Notes under the pieces: generated by a model
Database searches by the model: none
The model's input: the letters and a program-made list of their open reading frames with translations, nothing else
What the model was told of the DNA's origin: nothing
NCBI RefSeq assembly: GCF_022695515.1
Contig: NZ_JALDPT010000006.1
Coordinates: 62,001-126,000, forward strand
Origin: Phenylobacterium aquaticum
Lineage (GTDB): Bacteria > Pseudomonadota > Alphaproteobacteria > Caulobacterales > Caulobacteraceae
Direction of reading: 5' to 3'
DNA: 64,000 nt
Program-made: the position numbers and the translations under genes
Shown: in pieces, positions 24,385-32,883 of the stretch
Layout: each line of letters starts with the position of its first letter
Position numbering within the stretch: position 1 is the stretch's first letter

Positions 24385-24398
24385 TTGACCTGGGTCAA
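24385..24398. promoter_or_regulatory. FNR/FixK-type site upstream of the acyl-CoA dehydrogenase gene
   Basis: TTGAC-CTGG-GTCAA is a perfect palindrome of the TTGAY-N4-RTCAA form bound by FNR/FixK-family regulators, which respond to low oxygen. Its centre is about 73 bases before the GTG at 24465, which suits activation from near -40 of a start site around 24430. It also lies in front of the divergent hydrolase gene. Confidence 0.65.
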
Positions 24399-24464
24399 GG
24401 CCGGCTGGACGTCGCAGGGTCCAGGATCGCCGGCGGGACAAACCAATCCGCCGGAAGGATCGCC

Positions 24465-25661
24465 GTGGACAGCTTCGCCACTCCAGCCCCGTCGCTGGCG
24501 TCGGGCGCCGACGGCGATGAGGGCTTTCTCGCCGAGGCGCGGGCCTTTCTCGCCGTCGCCCTGACGCCGGAGCTGCGCCGGGCGGGGGCCGAGACGCTGG
24601 GCGTGCATTCCGACATCGAGGCCTGCCGGACCTGGCACCGGCGGCTGTTCGCGCGGGGCTGGATCGCGCCGGCCTGGCCGCAGGCTTTCGGCGGCACCGG
24701 CTGGAGCGCGCGGCAGCGGTTCCTGTTCGACCGGGAGTGCGCGCTGAACGACGCGCCGGTGCTGTTCGCCACCGGCCTGCGCAGCATCGGGCCCCTGCTG
24801 ATCGAGATGGGCACGCCGGAGCAGCAGGCCCGCTACATCGCCCCGATGCTGAGCGGCGACGACCTGTGGTGCCAGGGCTTTTCCGAGCCGGGGGCGGGAT
24901 CCGACCTCGCGGCGATCTCGACCCGGGCGGTGCGCGACGGCGACGACTATGTGATCCGCGGGACCAAGATCTGGACGACGGGCGCCCACCACGCCAACCG
25001 CATGTTCGCCATCGTGCGCACCGCCGACGGCGCCAAGCGGCAGGAGGGCCTGACCTTCCTCCTGATCGACATGCCGAGCCCCGGCCTGACCATCACCCCG
25101 ATCCCCGGCCTGGCCGGGGAGCACGAGTTCAACCAGGAATTCTTCGACGACGTCCGCGTGCCGGTGGCCAACCGGATCGGGGCGGAAGGGGAGGGGTGGG
25201 CGGTCGCCAAGCGGCTGATGCAGCTGGCGCGCTCCAACAACACGCCGGCCGCCCTGGTCCGCCGGGTGTTCCGCCGCACCCAGCTGGCGGTCGCTGAGGC
25301 CGGGCCGAACCTGGAGGCGTCCGTGCGCCGGCGGCTGGCGGCCCTGGAGATCGAGCTGGAGGCCTTCGAGCAGATGGAGCTGGCGGCCCTGCCGGCCGGT
25401 CGGCCGAGACCCAATGACGATGTGCGGCCCTCGATGCTGAAGCTCACCGGCAGCGAGCTGCACCAGAAGGTCTCGGAACTGGCCATGGAGGTCGCCGGGC
25501 CCTATGCGGCCGGCGGGCTGGAGACCCTGGGCCAGATCGATCCGGCGCTGGACGTGGGCGCGCGGGCCATGGGCAAGCACCTCGCGGTGCGAGCGGCCAC
25601 GATCTATTCCGGGGCCAGCGAGACCCAGCGCAACGTCATGGCCCGCGCGCTCCTGGCCTGA
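24465..25661 (+). CDS. acyl-CoA dehydrogenase family protein
   Basis: FAD-dependent flavoprotein of 398 aa that inserts an alpha-beta double bond into an acyl-CoA. Three domains are visible: N-terminal helical (about 18-130), the beta domain with LWCQGFSEPGAGSDLAA and KIWTTGAHHAN (FAD and substrate binding, about 135-240), and a C-terminal helical domain ending SGASETQRNVMARALLA. Start GTG at 24465 with GGAT upstream. This type is common in steroid and branched-chain or terpenoid side-chain degradation (family knowledge), but the substrate cannot be read here. FNR/FixK-type sites lie on both sides of the gene. Confidence 0.9.
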   Translation: MDSFATPAPSLASGADGDEGFLAEARAFLAVALTPELRRAGAETLGVHSDIEACRTWHRRLFARGWIAPAWPQAFGGTGWSARQRFLFDRECALNDAPVLFATGLRSIGPLLIEMGTPEQQARYIAPMLSGDDLWCQGFSEPGAGSDLAAISTRAVRDGDDYVIRGTKIWTTGAHHANRMFAIVRTADGAKRQEGLTFLLIDMPSPGLTITPIPGLAGEHEFNQEFFDDVRVPVANRIGAEGEGWAVAKRLMQLARSNNTPAALVRRVFRRTQLAVAEAGPNLEASVRRRLAALEIELEAFEQMELAALPAGRPRPNDDVRPSMLKLTGSELHQKVSELAMEVAGPYAAGGLETLGQIDPALDVGARAMGKHLAVRAATIYSGASETQRNVMARALLA

Positions 25662-25674
25662 ACCTTCCCGAGCT

Positions 25675-25688
25675 TGATCCATATCAAA
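25675..25688. promoter_or_regulatory. FNR/FixK-type site upstream of the ferredoxin-diiron genes
   Basis: TTGAT-CCAT-ATCAA is a perfect match to the FNR consensus TTGAT-N4-ATCAA. It lies 13 bases after the acyl-CoA dehydrogenase stop and is centred about 105 bases before the ferredoxin start. It is the second such site within 1.3 kb. Confidence 0.65.
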
Positions 25689-25710
25689 GATGACGCCTGC
25701 GTCATCTTTA
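25687..25710. terminator. perfect hairpin after the acyl-CoA dehydrogenase gene
   Basis: A 10-bp perfect stem (aaagatgacg/cgtcatcttt) with a CCTG loop ends in TTT and overlaps the last two bases of the FNR-type site. It could end the upstream transcript or be a second operator for the ferredoxin genes. Confidence 0.5.
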
Positions 25711-25786
25711 TGGTGGCGATCAAGGCGCTCGACAGCAGCGCAAGGTCGGCGACGCCTCGGGCGCTGACCGCTCGAGGAGGGTCCGC

Positions 25787-26107
25787 ATGGCGAAGATCAC
25801 CTACATCGAGAACGACGGCACGGAGCATCACGTCGATGTCCCCGCGGGCGTCTCGGTGATGGATGGCGCCAAGCGGTTCACCATTCCCGGGATCGAAGGG
25901 GACTGCGGGGGCGCCGGGGCCTGCGCCACCTGCCATGTCTATGTCGAGGCCGGCTGGTTCGATCGCCTGCCGCCCATGGATGAGCTCGAGCACGACATGC
26001 TCGACTTCGCCTTCGACGTCCAACCGAACAGTCGCCTCAGTTGCCAGATCAAGGTCGACGCCTCCGTCGACGGCTTGGTCGTTCGCACCCCACCACGCCA
26101 GTACTGA
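25787..26107 (+). CDS. [2Fe-2S] ferredoxin, adrenodoxin type
   Basis: Electron carrier of 106 aa. The four cluster ligands are C40, C46, C49 (GDCGGAGACATCH) and C86 (RLSCQI), the C-x5-C-x2-C...C pattern of vertebrate/adrenodoxin-like ferredoxins that serve P450s and other oxygenases. CGAGGAGGG precedes the ATG. The diiron oxygenase-like gene starts 23 bases downstream, so the ferredoxin very probably feeds electrons to it (inference). No matching ferredoxin reductase lies nearby; the nearest is the sulfur-operon reductase at 44167. Confidence 0.92.
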   Translation: MAKITYIENDGTEHHVDVPAGVSVMDGAKRFTIPGIEGDCGGAGACATCHVYVEAGWFDRLPPMDELEHDMLDFAFDVQPNSRLSCQIKVDASVDGLVVRTPPRQY

Positions 26108-26130
26108 ACAATTCCCCAGGGAGGAATGTC

Positions 26131-27219
26131 ATGAGCGTCGCTGAAAAGATCCCGACCGGTTCCAAGAAGGACTGGAAGGTCACCATGAACCCGGACGATC
26201 TCTACAAGAACCCGATGAGCATCGCCTGGACGTTCGACTATCTGATGAGCCACGACAAGGTCGAGGACCTGTACAAGCGGGCCAAGCAGAACCAGTGGGA
26301 TTCCGACGACCTGCTGCCCTGGGACACCCAGGTCGACCCGTCCAAGCCGCTGATCAACGACCGCTCCGACCCGTATCACCGGATGCCGTTCTTCTCGAAG
26401 CTGTCGAAGTCGCAGCAGGAGACCTTCACGGCCCACTCGACCGCCCAGCTGCTGTCGCAGTTCCTGCACGGCGAGCAGGGCGCCCTGATGACCGCGGCCT
26501 GCGTCACCCACTCGGTGCCCGACGCCACCGCCAAACTCTATGCGGCGACCCAGACCATGGACGAGGCCCGCCACGTCGAGGTCTACGCCAAGTACTGCGA
26601 CAAGATCGCCATCGTCTATCCGATGAGCCTGTGGCTGAAGGCCCTGATCGACGCGACGCTCAAGTCCGATCGCTACGAGAAGGTGATGATCGGGATGAAC
26701 ATGATCGTCGAGGGCCTGGCGCTGGGCGCCTTCAACAACATGTACCGCACCACCCAGTGCGAGCTTTTGAAGAAGCTGACCTTCAACGTCATGCGCGACG
26801 AGAGCCGCCACGTCTCGTTCGGCCACGCCTATCTGGGCCCGGTGATCGCCAAGCTGCCCGAGGACGAGGTCGAGGATCTGGCCGAGTTCGCCTTCCAGGC
26901 GGTGAGCATCCTGGCCCATGGCGGCACCGGCGGCACCCTGGCCAGCCAGGTCGATCCCGGCTTCCTGTCGGTGCTGGAGAACAGCAACATCGACCCCAAG
27001 GACTTCTTCAAGGGCATGGCCGAGGCCGAGGCCGAAGGCATCACCCAGGAACTGCCTCCGGGCCAGATCCACTCGGTGAAGGACCTGATGCTGCCGGCTC
27101 TGGCGCGGGTGGGTCTGCTGACCCCCACGGTGCGCAAGAAATATGTCGAGGCCGGCATTCCGATCTTCGAAGACCTGCGGGTTCTGCAGGCCATGGAAGG
27201 CGGCCACCCCATCGCCTGA
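26131..27219 (+). CDS. ferritin-like diiron protein, probable oxygenase
   Basis: Protein of 362 aa, mostly helical. A full six-ligand carboxylate-bridged diiron set is visible: E115 (FLHGEQGAL), E145 and H148 (DEARHVE), E194 (MIVEGLAL), E224 and H227 (DESRHVSF), the E, E-x-x-H, E, E-x-x-H pattern of ferritin-like oxygenases. Length and motifs are compatible with AurF-like N-oxygenases, bacterial monooxygenase subunits or R2-like oxidases, but I cannot place it in one of these. AGGGAGGA lies 5 bases before the ATG. Coupled to the ferredoxin gene just upstream and closed by a hairpin at 27243. It is the least characterised enzyme of the region. Confidence 0.85.
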   Translation: MSVAEKIPTGSKKDWKVTMNPDDLYKNPMSIAWTFDYLMSHDKVEDLYKRAKQNQWDSDDLLPWDTQVDPSKPLINDRSDPYHRMPFFSKLSKSQQETFTAHSTAQLLSQFLHGEQGALMTAACVTHSVPDATAKLYAATQTMDEARHVEVYAKYCDKIAIVYPMSLWLKALIDATLKSDRYEKVMIGMNMIVEGLALGAFNNMYRTTQCELLKKLTFNVMRDESRHVSFGHAYLGPVIAKLPEDEVEDLAEFAFQAVSILAHGGTGGTLASQVDPGFLSVLENSNIDPKDFFKGMAEAEAEGITQELPPGQIHSVKDLMLPALARVGLLTPTVRKKYVEAGIPIFEDLRVLQAMEGGHPIA

Positions 27220-27242
27220 CGGGCGTGGCGGATGGCTGAAGG

Positions 27243-27277
27243 CTGGCGTCCCGGAGCCCCACTCTCCGGGGCGCCAG
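27243..27277 (+). terminator. 14-bp hairpin after the diiron gene
   Basis: ctggcgtcccggag and ctccggggcgccag pair over 14 positions (one G-U in plus-strand RNA) with a 7-base loop, 23 bases after the stop. Only a short T stretch (ccctt) follows. It separates the oxygenase unit from the PAS gene. Confidence 0.6.
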
Positions 27278-27297
27278 ATCCCTTATGGAGCATGCAG

Positions 27298-28461
27298 ATG
27301 AGTGACGAGCCGCAGGACGCCCAGCTGGCGACCTTCCACGAGACCGTCCTGAACGGGCTGCCGGAGGCGATCCTGGCGGCCACCCCCCAAGGCGCGATCA
27401 CCTTCGTGAACGCCGCCGCCCAGGCCCTGCTGGGCTATTCCGCCGAAGAGGTGCTGGGCCAGCCGCTCACCCTGCTCGTGCCGCCCGAGCCCGGTCGCCG
27501 GGTGGACATCGTCCAGTGGCTGGCCCGCTGGGCGGCGGCGCCGGACCTGGAGCAGTCGCGCTTCCTGGATCTCACGGCGCGGCGCAAGGACGGCGGGGAG
27601 CTGACCGTCGAGGTGCGGGTGCGCGAGGGCCAGGTGGGCGGGCGGACGCGCTATTTCATCAGCGTGCGCGACAACACCGCGCGGCGTCAGGAACAGCTGG
27701 CGCTGAAGGACGCGAACCTTCGCGCGGCCCGCATCCTGATGGTGGCCGAAGACGCCATCGTCTCGATCGACGCCGACCAGAAGATCATCCTGTTCAATCC
27801 CGCGGCCGAGCAGATGTTCGGCTATTCCGCCGAGGAGATGCTGGGCCAGGGGCTTGATGTGCTGATCCCGACCCTGGCCAGGGCCGGGCACGCGGCGCAT
27901 GTGGAAGATTTTCGCCGCGGCAAGTCGGCCTCGCGGATGATGAGCGAACGGGCCCAGGTGATGGGGGCGCGCCGCAATGGCGAGGTCTTTCCGCTGGAGG
28001 CCACCATCACCAAGGTGACCGTCGCCGGGGCCCTGACCTTCACCGCCCATCTGAGGGACGTGACCGAACGCAACCGCGCCCGCGACCGGCTGCAGGAGAG
28101 CGAGCGGCGCATTCGGGCGGTGTTCGACCACGCCAGCGAGGCGATCGCGCTGCTGAGCCCCGAGGGCGCGGTGCTGGAGATCAACCGGGCCGGGACCGCG
28201 CTCACCGCCACGGACCGGCCGCTGGTCGGCGCGCCGTTGTGGGAGGCGCCCTGGCTGGGCGCCGAGCCCGCCGCCGGCTCGACCGCCGCCGGACAGCTGA
28301 GGGCGGCCGTTCTGGCCGCGGCCGAGGGCCAGCCGCAGAAGATCTCCGCCGTCCTGACCCGGGCAGGCCAGCCCCTGCCGATCGAGGTGCGGCTGACGCC
28401 GATCATCGGCGAGGACGGCAAGGTCGACTACGTGCTGGCTGAGGGGCGGTTCGAGGCCTAG
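27298..28461 (+). CDS. protein of three PAS domains without an output domain
   Basis: Protein of 387 aa. Three PAS repeats are visible: about 17-125 (LPEAILAATPQGAITFVNAA, YFISVRDNTARR), about 145-260 (AEDAIVSIDADQKIILFNPA, FTAHLRDVTERN) and about 270-385 (FDHASEAIALLSPEGAVLEI). No kinase, cyclase, HTH or chemoreceptor domain follows. It may sense ligand or redox state and pass the signal by protein contact. The start at 27298 is chosen because GGAG lies 7 bases upstream; an ATG six bases earlier is possible. Its TAG stop is shared with the convergent hotdog gene in a CTAG. Confidence 0.8.
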   Translation: MSDEPQDAQLATFHETVLNGLPEAILAATPQGAITFVNAAAQALLGYSAEEVLGQPLTLLVPPEPGRRVDIVQWLARWAAAPDLEQSRFLDLTARRKDGGELTVEVRVREGQVGGRTRYFISVRDNTARRQEQLALKDANLRAARILMVAEDAIVSIDADQKIILFNPAAEQMFGYSAEEMLGQGLDVLIPTLARAGHAAHVEDFRRGKSASRMMSERAQVMGARRNGEVFPLEATITKVTVAGALTFTAHLRDVTERNRARDRLQESERRIRAVFDHASEAIALLSPEGAVLEINRAGTALTATDRPLVGAPLWEAPWLGAEPAAGSTAAGQLRAAVLAAAEGQPQKISAVLTRAGQPLPIEVRLTPIIGEDGKVDYVLAEGRFEA

Positions 28462-29378
28462 GCGCCCGCGGCCTCCGCGTAGCCCGCGTAGGAGTCCTTC
28501 AAGGTGGCGTGGTTGAGCAGCATCTCGGCCTTCAGGGTCTCGCCCTTGGCGTCATAGATCTTTGTCCGCACCCAGTAGGACTCGGTGCGGCGGCTCTCGG
28601 CCAGGGCGGCGATCTCGCGGCGGATCAGATAGTCCTCGCCGACGAACAGCGGCCCGTCGATCATGCGGATCTCCTGGTCGGCGAACAGGCCCACGGCCGG
28701 GCCCTTCACCGGGAATTCCGCCTGGCGGCTGGAATATTCGGCCAGCACGCTGACCATCTCCAGCGGGATGATCGCCCGGCCCCAGGGCGAGGCCTTGGCG
28801 TCGGAATACCAGGGCGAGGTCTCGGTGATCGCCGCCAGCTTCTGGTTCAGGGAGAAGGGGTAGAGCGCGCCCATGTTCTGGTCGGGGTCCATGCGGACAT
28901 GTTCGTCGCGCACGCCCTTCAAGCCCACGGTCAGGTCGGCCAGGATCAGCAGCTTTTCGGGCGGCCGCAGCTGGGCCATGCGTTGCTCGAGCAAGGTCGG
29001 GCCATGGTCGGGGCCAAGGCTGGCGCTGGCTTCCAGCACCGGCGTGCCGTCGGCCTTTTCCGCCCAGACCCGCGTGGTGGTCGCGCCCGGCGCCGGCCAG
29101 TCGGCGAAGGCGCGGACCTCCTCGCCCTCGATGACCATGTTCAGATAGTGCGACGAGATACAGCCGCGCTCGTACCAGGCCTGGCCCCAGATCTTTTCCA
29201 GGAGCGGCGGGAACAGGCTGAAATGGGTAGGGCCCTCGATCGGGCCGGCGCGGAAGCCCAGCTTCTCGGCCATGGCGTCGTCGTGGATGGAGGAGTGGCC
29301 GCCATATTCCTGATCGGCCAGCATCTGGCGCGGGCTGCGCAGGGGGCCACGCAGGGTCAGGGGGGTGTCGAAGGTCAT
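28458..29378 (-). CDS. MaoC-like hotdog-fold protein
   Basis: Protein of 306 aa. The N-terminal part (about 30-130) has GFRAGPIEGPTHFSLFPPLL and VIEGEEVRAFADW, typical of double-hotdog enoyl-CoA hydratases/MaoC-like dehydratases; a second hotdog-like half is visible around 200-290 (GRAIIPLEMVSVL, YLIRREIAALAESRRTESYW). It would hydrate an enoyl-CoA or a related acid, fitting with the nearby acyl-CoA dehydrogenase and thiolase. The usual D-x4-H catalytic pair is not obvious, so the activity is unproven. Stand-alone; converges on the PAS gene with shared stop bases. Confidence 0.72.
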   Translation of the reverse strand: MTFDTPLTLRGPLRSPRQMLADQEYGGHSSIHDDAMAEKLGFRAGPIEGPTHFSLFPPLLEKIWGQAWYERGCISSHYLNMVIEGEEVRAFADWPAPGATTTRVWAEKADGTPVLEASASLGPDHGPTLLEQRMAQLRPPEKLLILADLTVGLKGVRDEHVRMDPDQNMGALYPFSLNQKLAAITETSPWYSDAKASPWGRAIIPLEMVSVLAEYSSRQAEFPVKGPAVGLFADQEIRMIDGPLFVGEDYLIRREIAALAESRRTESYWVRTKIYDAKGETLKAEMLLNHATLKDSYAGYAEAAGA

Positions 29379-29446
29379 GGCCGGAACTCCAGATGTCGGT
29401 CGCGGCGCGAGACTAAGGCGCGGTCGCCGCGGCGCAAGCCCGTGGT

Positions 29447-30178
29447 TCAGGGCGCTGGGGCGGCGGTCAGGGCCTTGATGCGGCTCTGATAGGCCTGGGC
29501 GACGCAGTCATTGGGGTGCGGATCGGTGGCGCAGGCGTTGCGGACCAGGATCCAGGCCCGCTGGTCAGCGCGCAGGGCGTCCTGAGCGGGGCCAGGATGG
29601 GCCTCAAGCTGGCCGGCATAGGCGACGGCGAGATCGCGGTCGGCCTTGGCGAGCGCGGTGTCGCTGCAGACCGCGCGCTCGGCCCACTCATGGGCCTGGA
29701 CGCAGTTGAAGCTGGTGGCGATCGAACTCGACCCGGTGGGACCCAGCACCAGGCGCTCATTGATGAAGGCGAGCGGGTGATAGCCGTAGCGGACCATCAG
29801 CCAGGGGGCGCCGTTGGCCGCGGTGGTGCGGCCGAGCGCCGTGATCTGGCCGCCCGCGGGCAAGACGCCCAGGCTGGCGTACTTGCGCCCGGGGCCATTG
29901 CGGACATTGACGGTCTGGCCGCCGATGGTGAACGGCACCGGGCGGTAGAAGCGGGCGACCTTCACATGCGGCGCGCCCGGCAACAGGGTGGCGATCTCGC
30001 GCCAGGTCCGGCATCCGACTAGGCCGGCGAGCAGCAGCACGCCCGCGACCGCCGCCAGGACGAGTCGCCGGGATCGCCATCCGGTTGTGACTGACTGATT
30101 ATCCAAGTCTAGATCGCGCCGCCCGCCCCTGAGATCCCCGCCGGCGAGGTCGAAACCCCGGCCCGCGGCCATCTTCAT
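29447..30178 (-). CDS. SH3b and LprI-like domain protein, membrane-anchored
   Basis: Protein of 243 aa. A charged N-terminus leads to one membrane helix (about 38-56, LVLAAVAGVLLLAGLVGC), an SH3_3-type domain (about 85-145; VNVRNGPGRKYASLGVLPAG) and a C-terminal LprI/DUF1311-like domain with paired cysteines (about 158-238; FNCVQAHEWAERAVC, ADQRAWILVRNAC). Proteins of this type sit in the periplasm and some inhibit lysozyme (family knowledge); here the role is unknown. The start is uncertain, as the ATG at 30178 has no strong ribosome-binding site and another ATG lies 6 bases in. Confidence 0.72.
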   Translation of the reverse strand: MKMAAGRGFDLAGGDLRGGRRDLDLDNQSVTTGWRSRRLVLAAVAGVLLLAGLVGCRTWREIATLLPGAPHVKVARFYRPVPFTIGGQTVNVRNGPGRKYASLGVLPAGGQITALGRTTAANGAPWLMVRYGYHPLAFINERLVLGPTGSSSIATSFNCVQAHEWAERAVCSDTALAKADRDLAVAYAGQLEAHPGPAQDALRADQRAWILVRNACATDPHPNDCVAQAYQSRIKALTAAPAP

Positions 30179-30246
30179 CAGAAGAGAGTGACACAGGCGG
30201 CCGCAAGGCGATCGCCTTTTTCTGAAACCCTACCCAATTCGGGGCG

Positions 30247-30276
30247 GTGGGCGCCCGCGAAGCTGCAGGCGCCCAC
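30247..30276 (-). terminator. hairpin after the Baeyer-Villiger monooxygenase gene
   Basis: A perfect 9-bp stem (gtgggcgcc/ggcgcccac) with a 12-base loop begins 17 bases after the monooxygenase stop. No T run follows. Confidence 0.45.
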
Positions 30277-30293
30277 GCTTGAACCCTGAACGG

Positions 30294-32114
30294 TCAGCGG
30301 AACGCCAGACCCTCGAACTTGCCCGAGCTGCGCCAGGCGTCGATGTACTTGAAATAGGCCGTGGCGCCGGCCGGGTAGCCGACATTGTACTTGGCGGCGG
30401 GACCCGGATCCTGGCCCTCGTTGTTGTAATAGCCCGGGGTGCAGTCCGGCGCGCCCATCATGCGGCCCATGCCGGTCAGCAGCAGGTCGACCCAGCTGTC
30501 CTGGGCCTCCTTCGTCACCTCGACCTGCTTCGCCCTGATATCGAGCGCGTGCTTGATGGTCATGGCGATGGTCCGGCCGGACTCAGTGAGATTGTGCGGC
30601 ACGTTGGAGATCAGGTTCGCGCCCTGGGTCGGCTGGACGAAGAAGGCGTTGGGGAAGCCGTGCACATGGATGCCGTGCTTGGAGCGCATGCCCTCGGCCC
30701 AGGCCTGAGACAGCTTAAGGCCGTCGCGGCCTTCCAGGTCGAAACCCGAGCGGCGCTCATAGGCGGTGCCGACCTCGAAGCCCGAGGCGTAGATGATGCA
30801 ATCGACCTCGTATTCCACGCCGGCGACGACGAAGCCCTTCTCGGTGATCTTCTCGACGCCCTGGCCGTCGGTGTCGATCAGACGGGTTCCGGGGGTGTTG
30901 AAGGCCTGCAGATAGGCGTCGTGGAAGCAGGGGCGCTTGCAGAGCTGGCGGTACCAGGCCTTGAGCTTCTCGGCGGTCTCGCGGTCCTTGACGATCTGCT
31001 CGGCGCGGGCGCGGATCTCCTCCATCTTCTCGAAGTCGGAATCCTCATAGGCCGCCAGCATCTTCATGGGCGTGCGGTCTTCCGGCGGCAGCTCCATGAT
31101 CTTGCTGCGGATGCGGCGCGACAGATCGGTCCAGCCGTCCTGGACCAGGTCCACCTCGGCGTTGCCGCCGGCCTGGTTGGCCGTGAAGTTCTCCAGCCAG
31201 CGCTGCTGCCAGCCGGGGGTGGCGATGGACTTGAACCATTCCTCGTCGATCGGCGCATTGGCGCGGACATCGACGGAGGAGGGGGTGCGCTGGACGACCA
31301 GCAACTCCTTGCAGGCCTTGGCCAGGTGCGGCACGGCCTGGACCGAGGTGGCGCCCGTGCCGATGATCGCCACGCGCTTGTCGGCGAGCTTGTCCATCAG
31401 GGCGCCCTTGGGGTCGCCGCCCGTATAGGCGTAGTCCCAGCGGCTGGTGTGGAACGAGTGGCCCTTGAAGCTGTCGATGCCCGGGATGCCGGGCAGCTTG
31501 GGCACATGCAGCGGACCGGTGCCCAGGCCGATGAAGCTGGCGGTGAAGCGGTCGCCTCGATTGGTCTCGATCACCCAGGCCGACTGCGCCTCGTCCCACG
31601 AGATGGCCTTCACTTCGGTGTGGAAGAGCGCGTTGTCATAGAGCCCGTACTGCTTGCCGATGCGCTGGCACTGCTCGAGGATTTCCGGGGCGTGGGCGTA
31701 TTTCTCGGTCGGCATGTGCCCCGTCTCTTCGAGCAGGGGCATGTAGATCATGGAGGCGGTGTCGCACTGGGCGCCCGGATAGCGGTTCCAGTACCAAGTG
31801 CCACCGAAGTCGCCGCCCTTCTCGATGATCCGCACATCGGTGATGCCGGCCTCGACCAGGCGGGCGCCGGTCACCAGGCCGGCGAAGCCGCCGCCGACGA
31901 AGGCGAAGGTGACGTGGTCGGTCTTGGGCTCGCGCTCGACGAAGGGGGTGTAGGGGTCGGCCAGATAGCTGGCGAGCTGACCCTTGAGCTCCAGATACTG
32001 ATTGTTGCCGTCGGCCCGCAGCCGCTTGTCGCGCTCGGCGATGTACTTGGCGAGCAGCGCCTTCTTGTCGATCGGCTTGCGCTCGGCGGAGGGCGCCGCG
32101 TCGGTAATGGTCAT
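30294..32114 (-). CDS. flavin-containing Baeyer-Villiger monooxygenase, type I
   Basis: FAD- and NADPH-dependent monooxygenase of 606 aa that inserts oxygen next to a ketone to give an ester or lactone. The type I fingerprint F-x-G-x3-H-x3-W is present (F216 to W226, [12 protein letters not shown]), flanked by two Rossmann motifs (GGGFAG at 74-79, GTGATS at 252-257). An N-terminal extension of about 60 residues is seen in steroid and phenylacetone-type monooxygenases. Start taken at 32114 (GAGG upstream), 18 bases inside the longest frame. With the nearby hydrolases it could cut a cyclic or aryl ketone; the ketone itself is unknown. Confidence 0.93.
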   Translation of the reverse strand: MTITDAAPSAERKPIDKKALLAKYIAERDKRLRADGNNQYLELKGQLASYLADPYTPFVEREPKTDHVTFAFVGGGFAGLVTGARLVEAGITDVRIIEKGGDFGGTWYWNRYPGAQCDTASMIYMPLLEETGHMPTEKYAHAPEILEQCQRIGKQYGLYDNALFHTEVKAISWDEAQSAWVIETNRGDRFTASFIGLGTGPLHVPKLPGIPGIDSFKGHSFHTSRWDYAYTGGDPKGALMDKLADKRVAIIGTGATSVQAVPHLAKACKELLVVQRTPSSVDVRANAPIDEEWFKSIATPGWQQRWLENFTANQAGGNAEVDLVQDGWTDLSRRIRSKIMELPPEDRTPMKMLAAYEDSDFEKMEEIRARAEQIVKDRETAEKLKAWYRQLCKRPCFHDAYLQAFNTPGTRLIDTDGQGVEKITEKGFVVAGVEYEVDCIIYASGFEVGTAYERRSGFDLEGRDGLKLSQAWAEGMRSKHGIHVHGFPNAFFVQPTQGANLISNVPHNLTESGRTIAMTIKHALDIRAKQVEVTKEAQDSWVDLLLTGMGRMMGAPDCTPGYYNNEGQDPGPAAKYNVGYPAGATAYFKYIDAWRSSGKFEGLAFR

Positions 32115-32325
32115 CTCAAAAACCTCGATCAATATGAACGGCCCCGCCCGAACGGCGCGGGTTCGATCCCCGCCTCAGACCTTATGGCGACGGGGTTCGC
32201 AGCTTCAGTATCTTCGAAGTTAGAGTATGGCGCGAGCCGGCGCCAGCCGAACTTGCGCCTCCGCCGCCCGGCGGGTTCGGCCGGGAGATCGCCGGGTCTG
32301 ACCGGCGCGCTCCCGACCTGGAGCC

Positions 32326-32703
32326 TTAGCCCATGCGATGCAGGGCGCAGAGCTTGTTGCCGTCCGGATCGCGCAGATAGGCCAGGTAGAGCTTGCCCGA
32401 GGAGCCTTCGCGGACGCCCGGCGGGTCCTCGCAGGCCGTGCCGCCCGCGGCCAGGCCGGCGGCGTGCCAGGCGTCAGCCTGGGCGCTGTCCTTGCAGGCG
32501 AAGCCGATGGTCGCGCCATTGCCGTAGCAGGCCGGCTCGCCATTGATCGGCAGGGACACCGAGAACACGCCGGTGGGGGTGAAGTAGAAGATGCGGTGGC
32601 CGTCGACCGCGGCCGGGCCGGCGCCGAGCGTGGCCATCAGCGGATCATAGAAGGCCTTGGCCCTGTCCAGATCGTTCGTACCGACCATGATGTGCGAGAA
32701 CAT
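32326..32703 (-). CDS. VOC (glyoxalase/bleomycin resistance) family protein
   Basis: Protein of 125 aa with the paired beta-alpha-beta-beta-beta units of the VOC superfamily. HIMVGTNDLDRAKAFYDPLM is the N-terminal unit with a candidate metal-binding His4; YLAYLRDPDGNKLCALH is the typical C-terminal end with a His near the terminus. The family includes glyoxalases, ring-cleavage dioxygenases and resistance proteins, so no reaction can be given. AAGGGAAGGAA precedes the ATG. It diverges from the TetR gene and lies upstream of the monooxygenase in the same direction. Confidence 0.88.
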   Translation of the reverse strand: MFSHIMVGTNDLDRAKAFYDPLMATLGAGPAAVDGHRIFYFTPTGVFSVSLPINGEPACYGNGATIGFACKDSAQADAWHAAGLAAGGTACEDPPGVREGSSGKLYLAYLRDPDGNKLCALHRMG

Positions 32704-32756
32704 CGTGTTATTCCTTCCCTTGAAGCTCAGCCGGAGATCGGTTGGCTATCGGTGCG

Positions 32757-32772
32757 AGCCGACGGTTCGGCT
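32757..32772. promoter_or_regulatory. inverted repeat between VOC and TetR genes, candidate operator
   Basis: AGCCGA-CGGT-TCGGCT is a perfect 6-bp dyad with a 4-base spacer in the 180-base divergent gap. It could be the TetR operator or an RNA hairpin in the VOC leader. Confidence 0.3.
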
Positions 32773-32883
32773 TGTTCCACGGCGGGCGGCTGTGTCGCAA
32801 GACGGCAGCCGGCGATTGGGGTGAAGAATGGGGGCTGGTGGAGACATGATACGATCGAACCCCCTCAGCGGAGACCACCCCGC

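Noticed and set aside
32157-32173. T-arm-like stem-loop gcggg-ttcgatc-cccgc upstream of the monooxygenase gene
   Set aside because: Only the T-arm fits; there is no matching acceptor, D-arm or anticodon arm and no CCA, so it is not a tRNA gene.
30279-32546. Open frame of 755 codons opposite the Baeyer-Villiger monooxygenase
   Set aside because: Antisense shadow with no recognisable domain; the minus-strand gene has all expected motifs.
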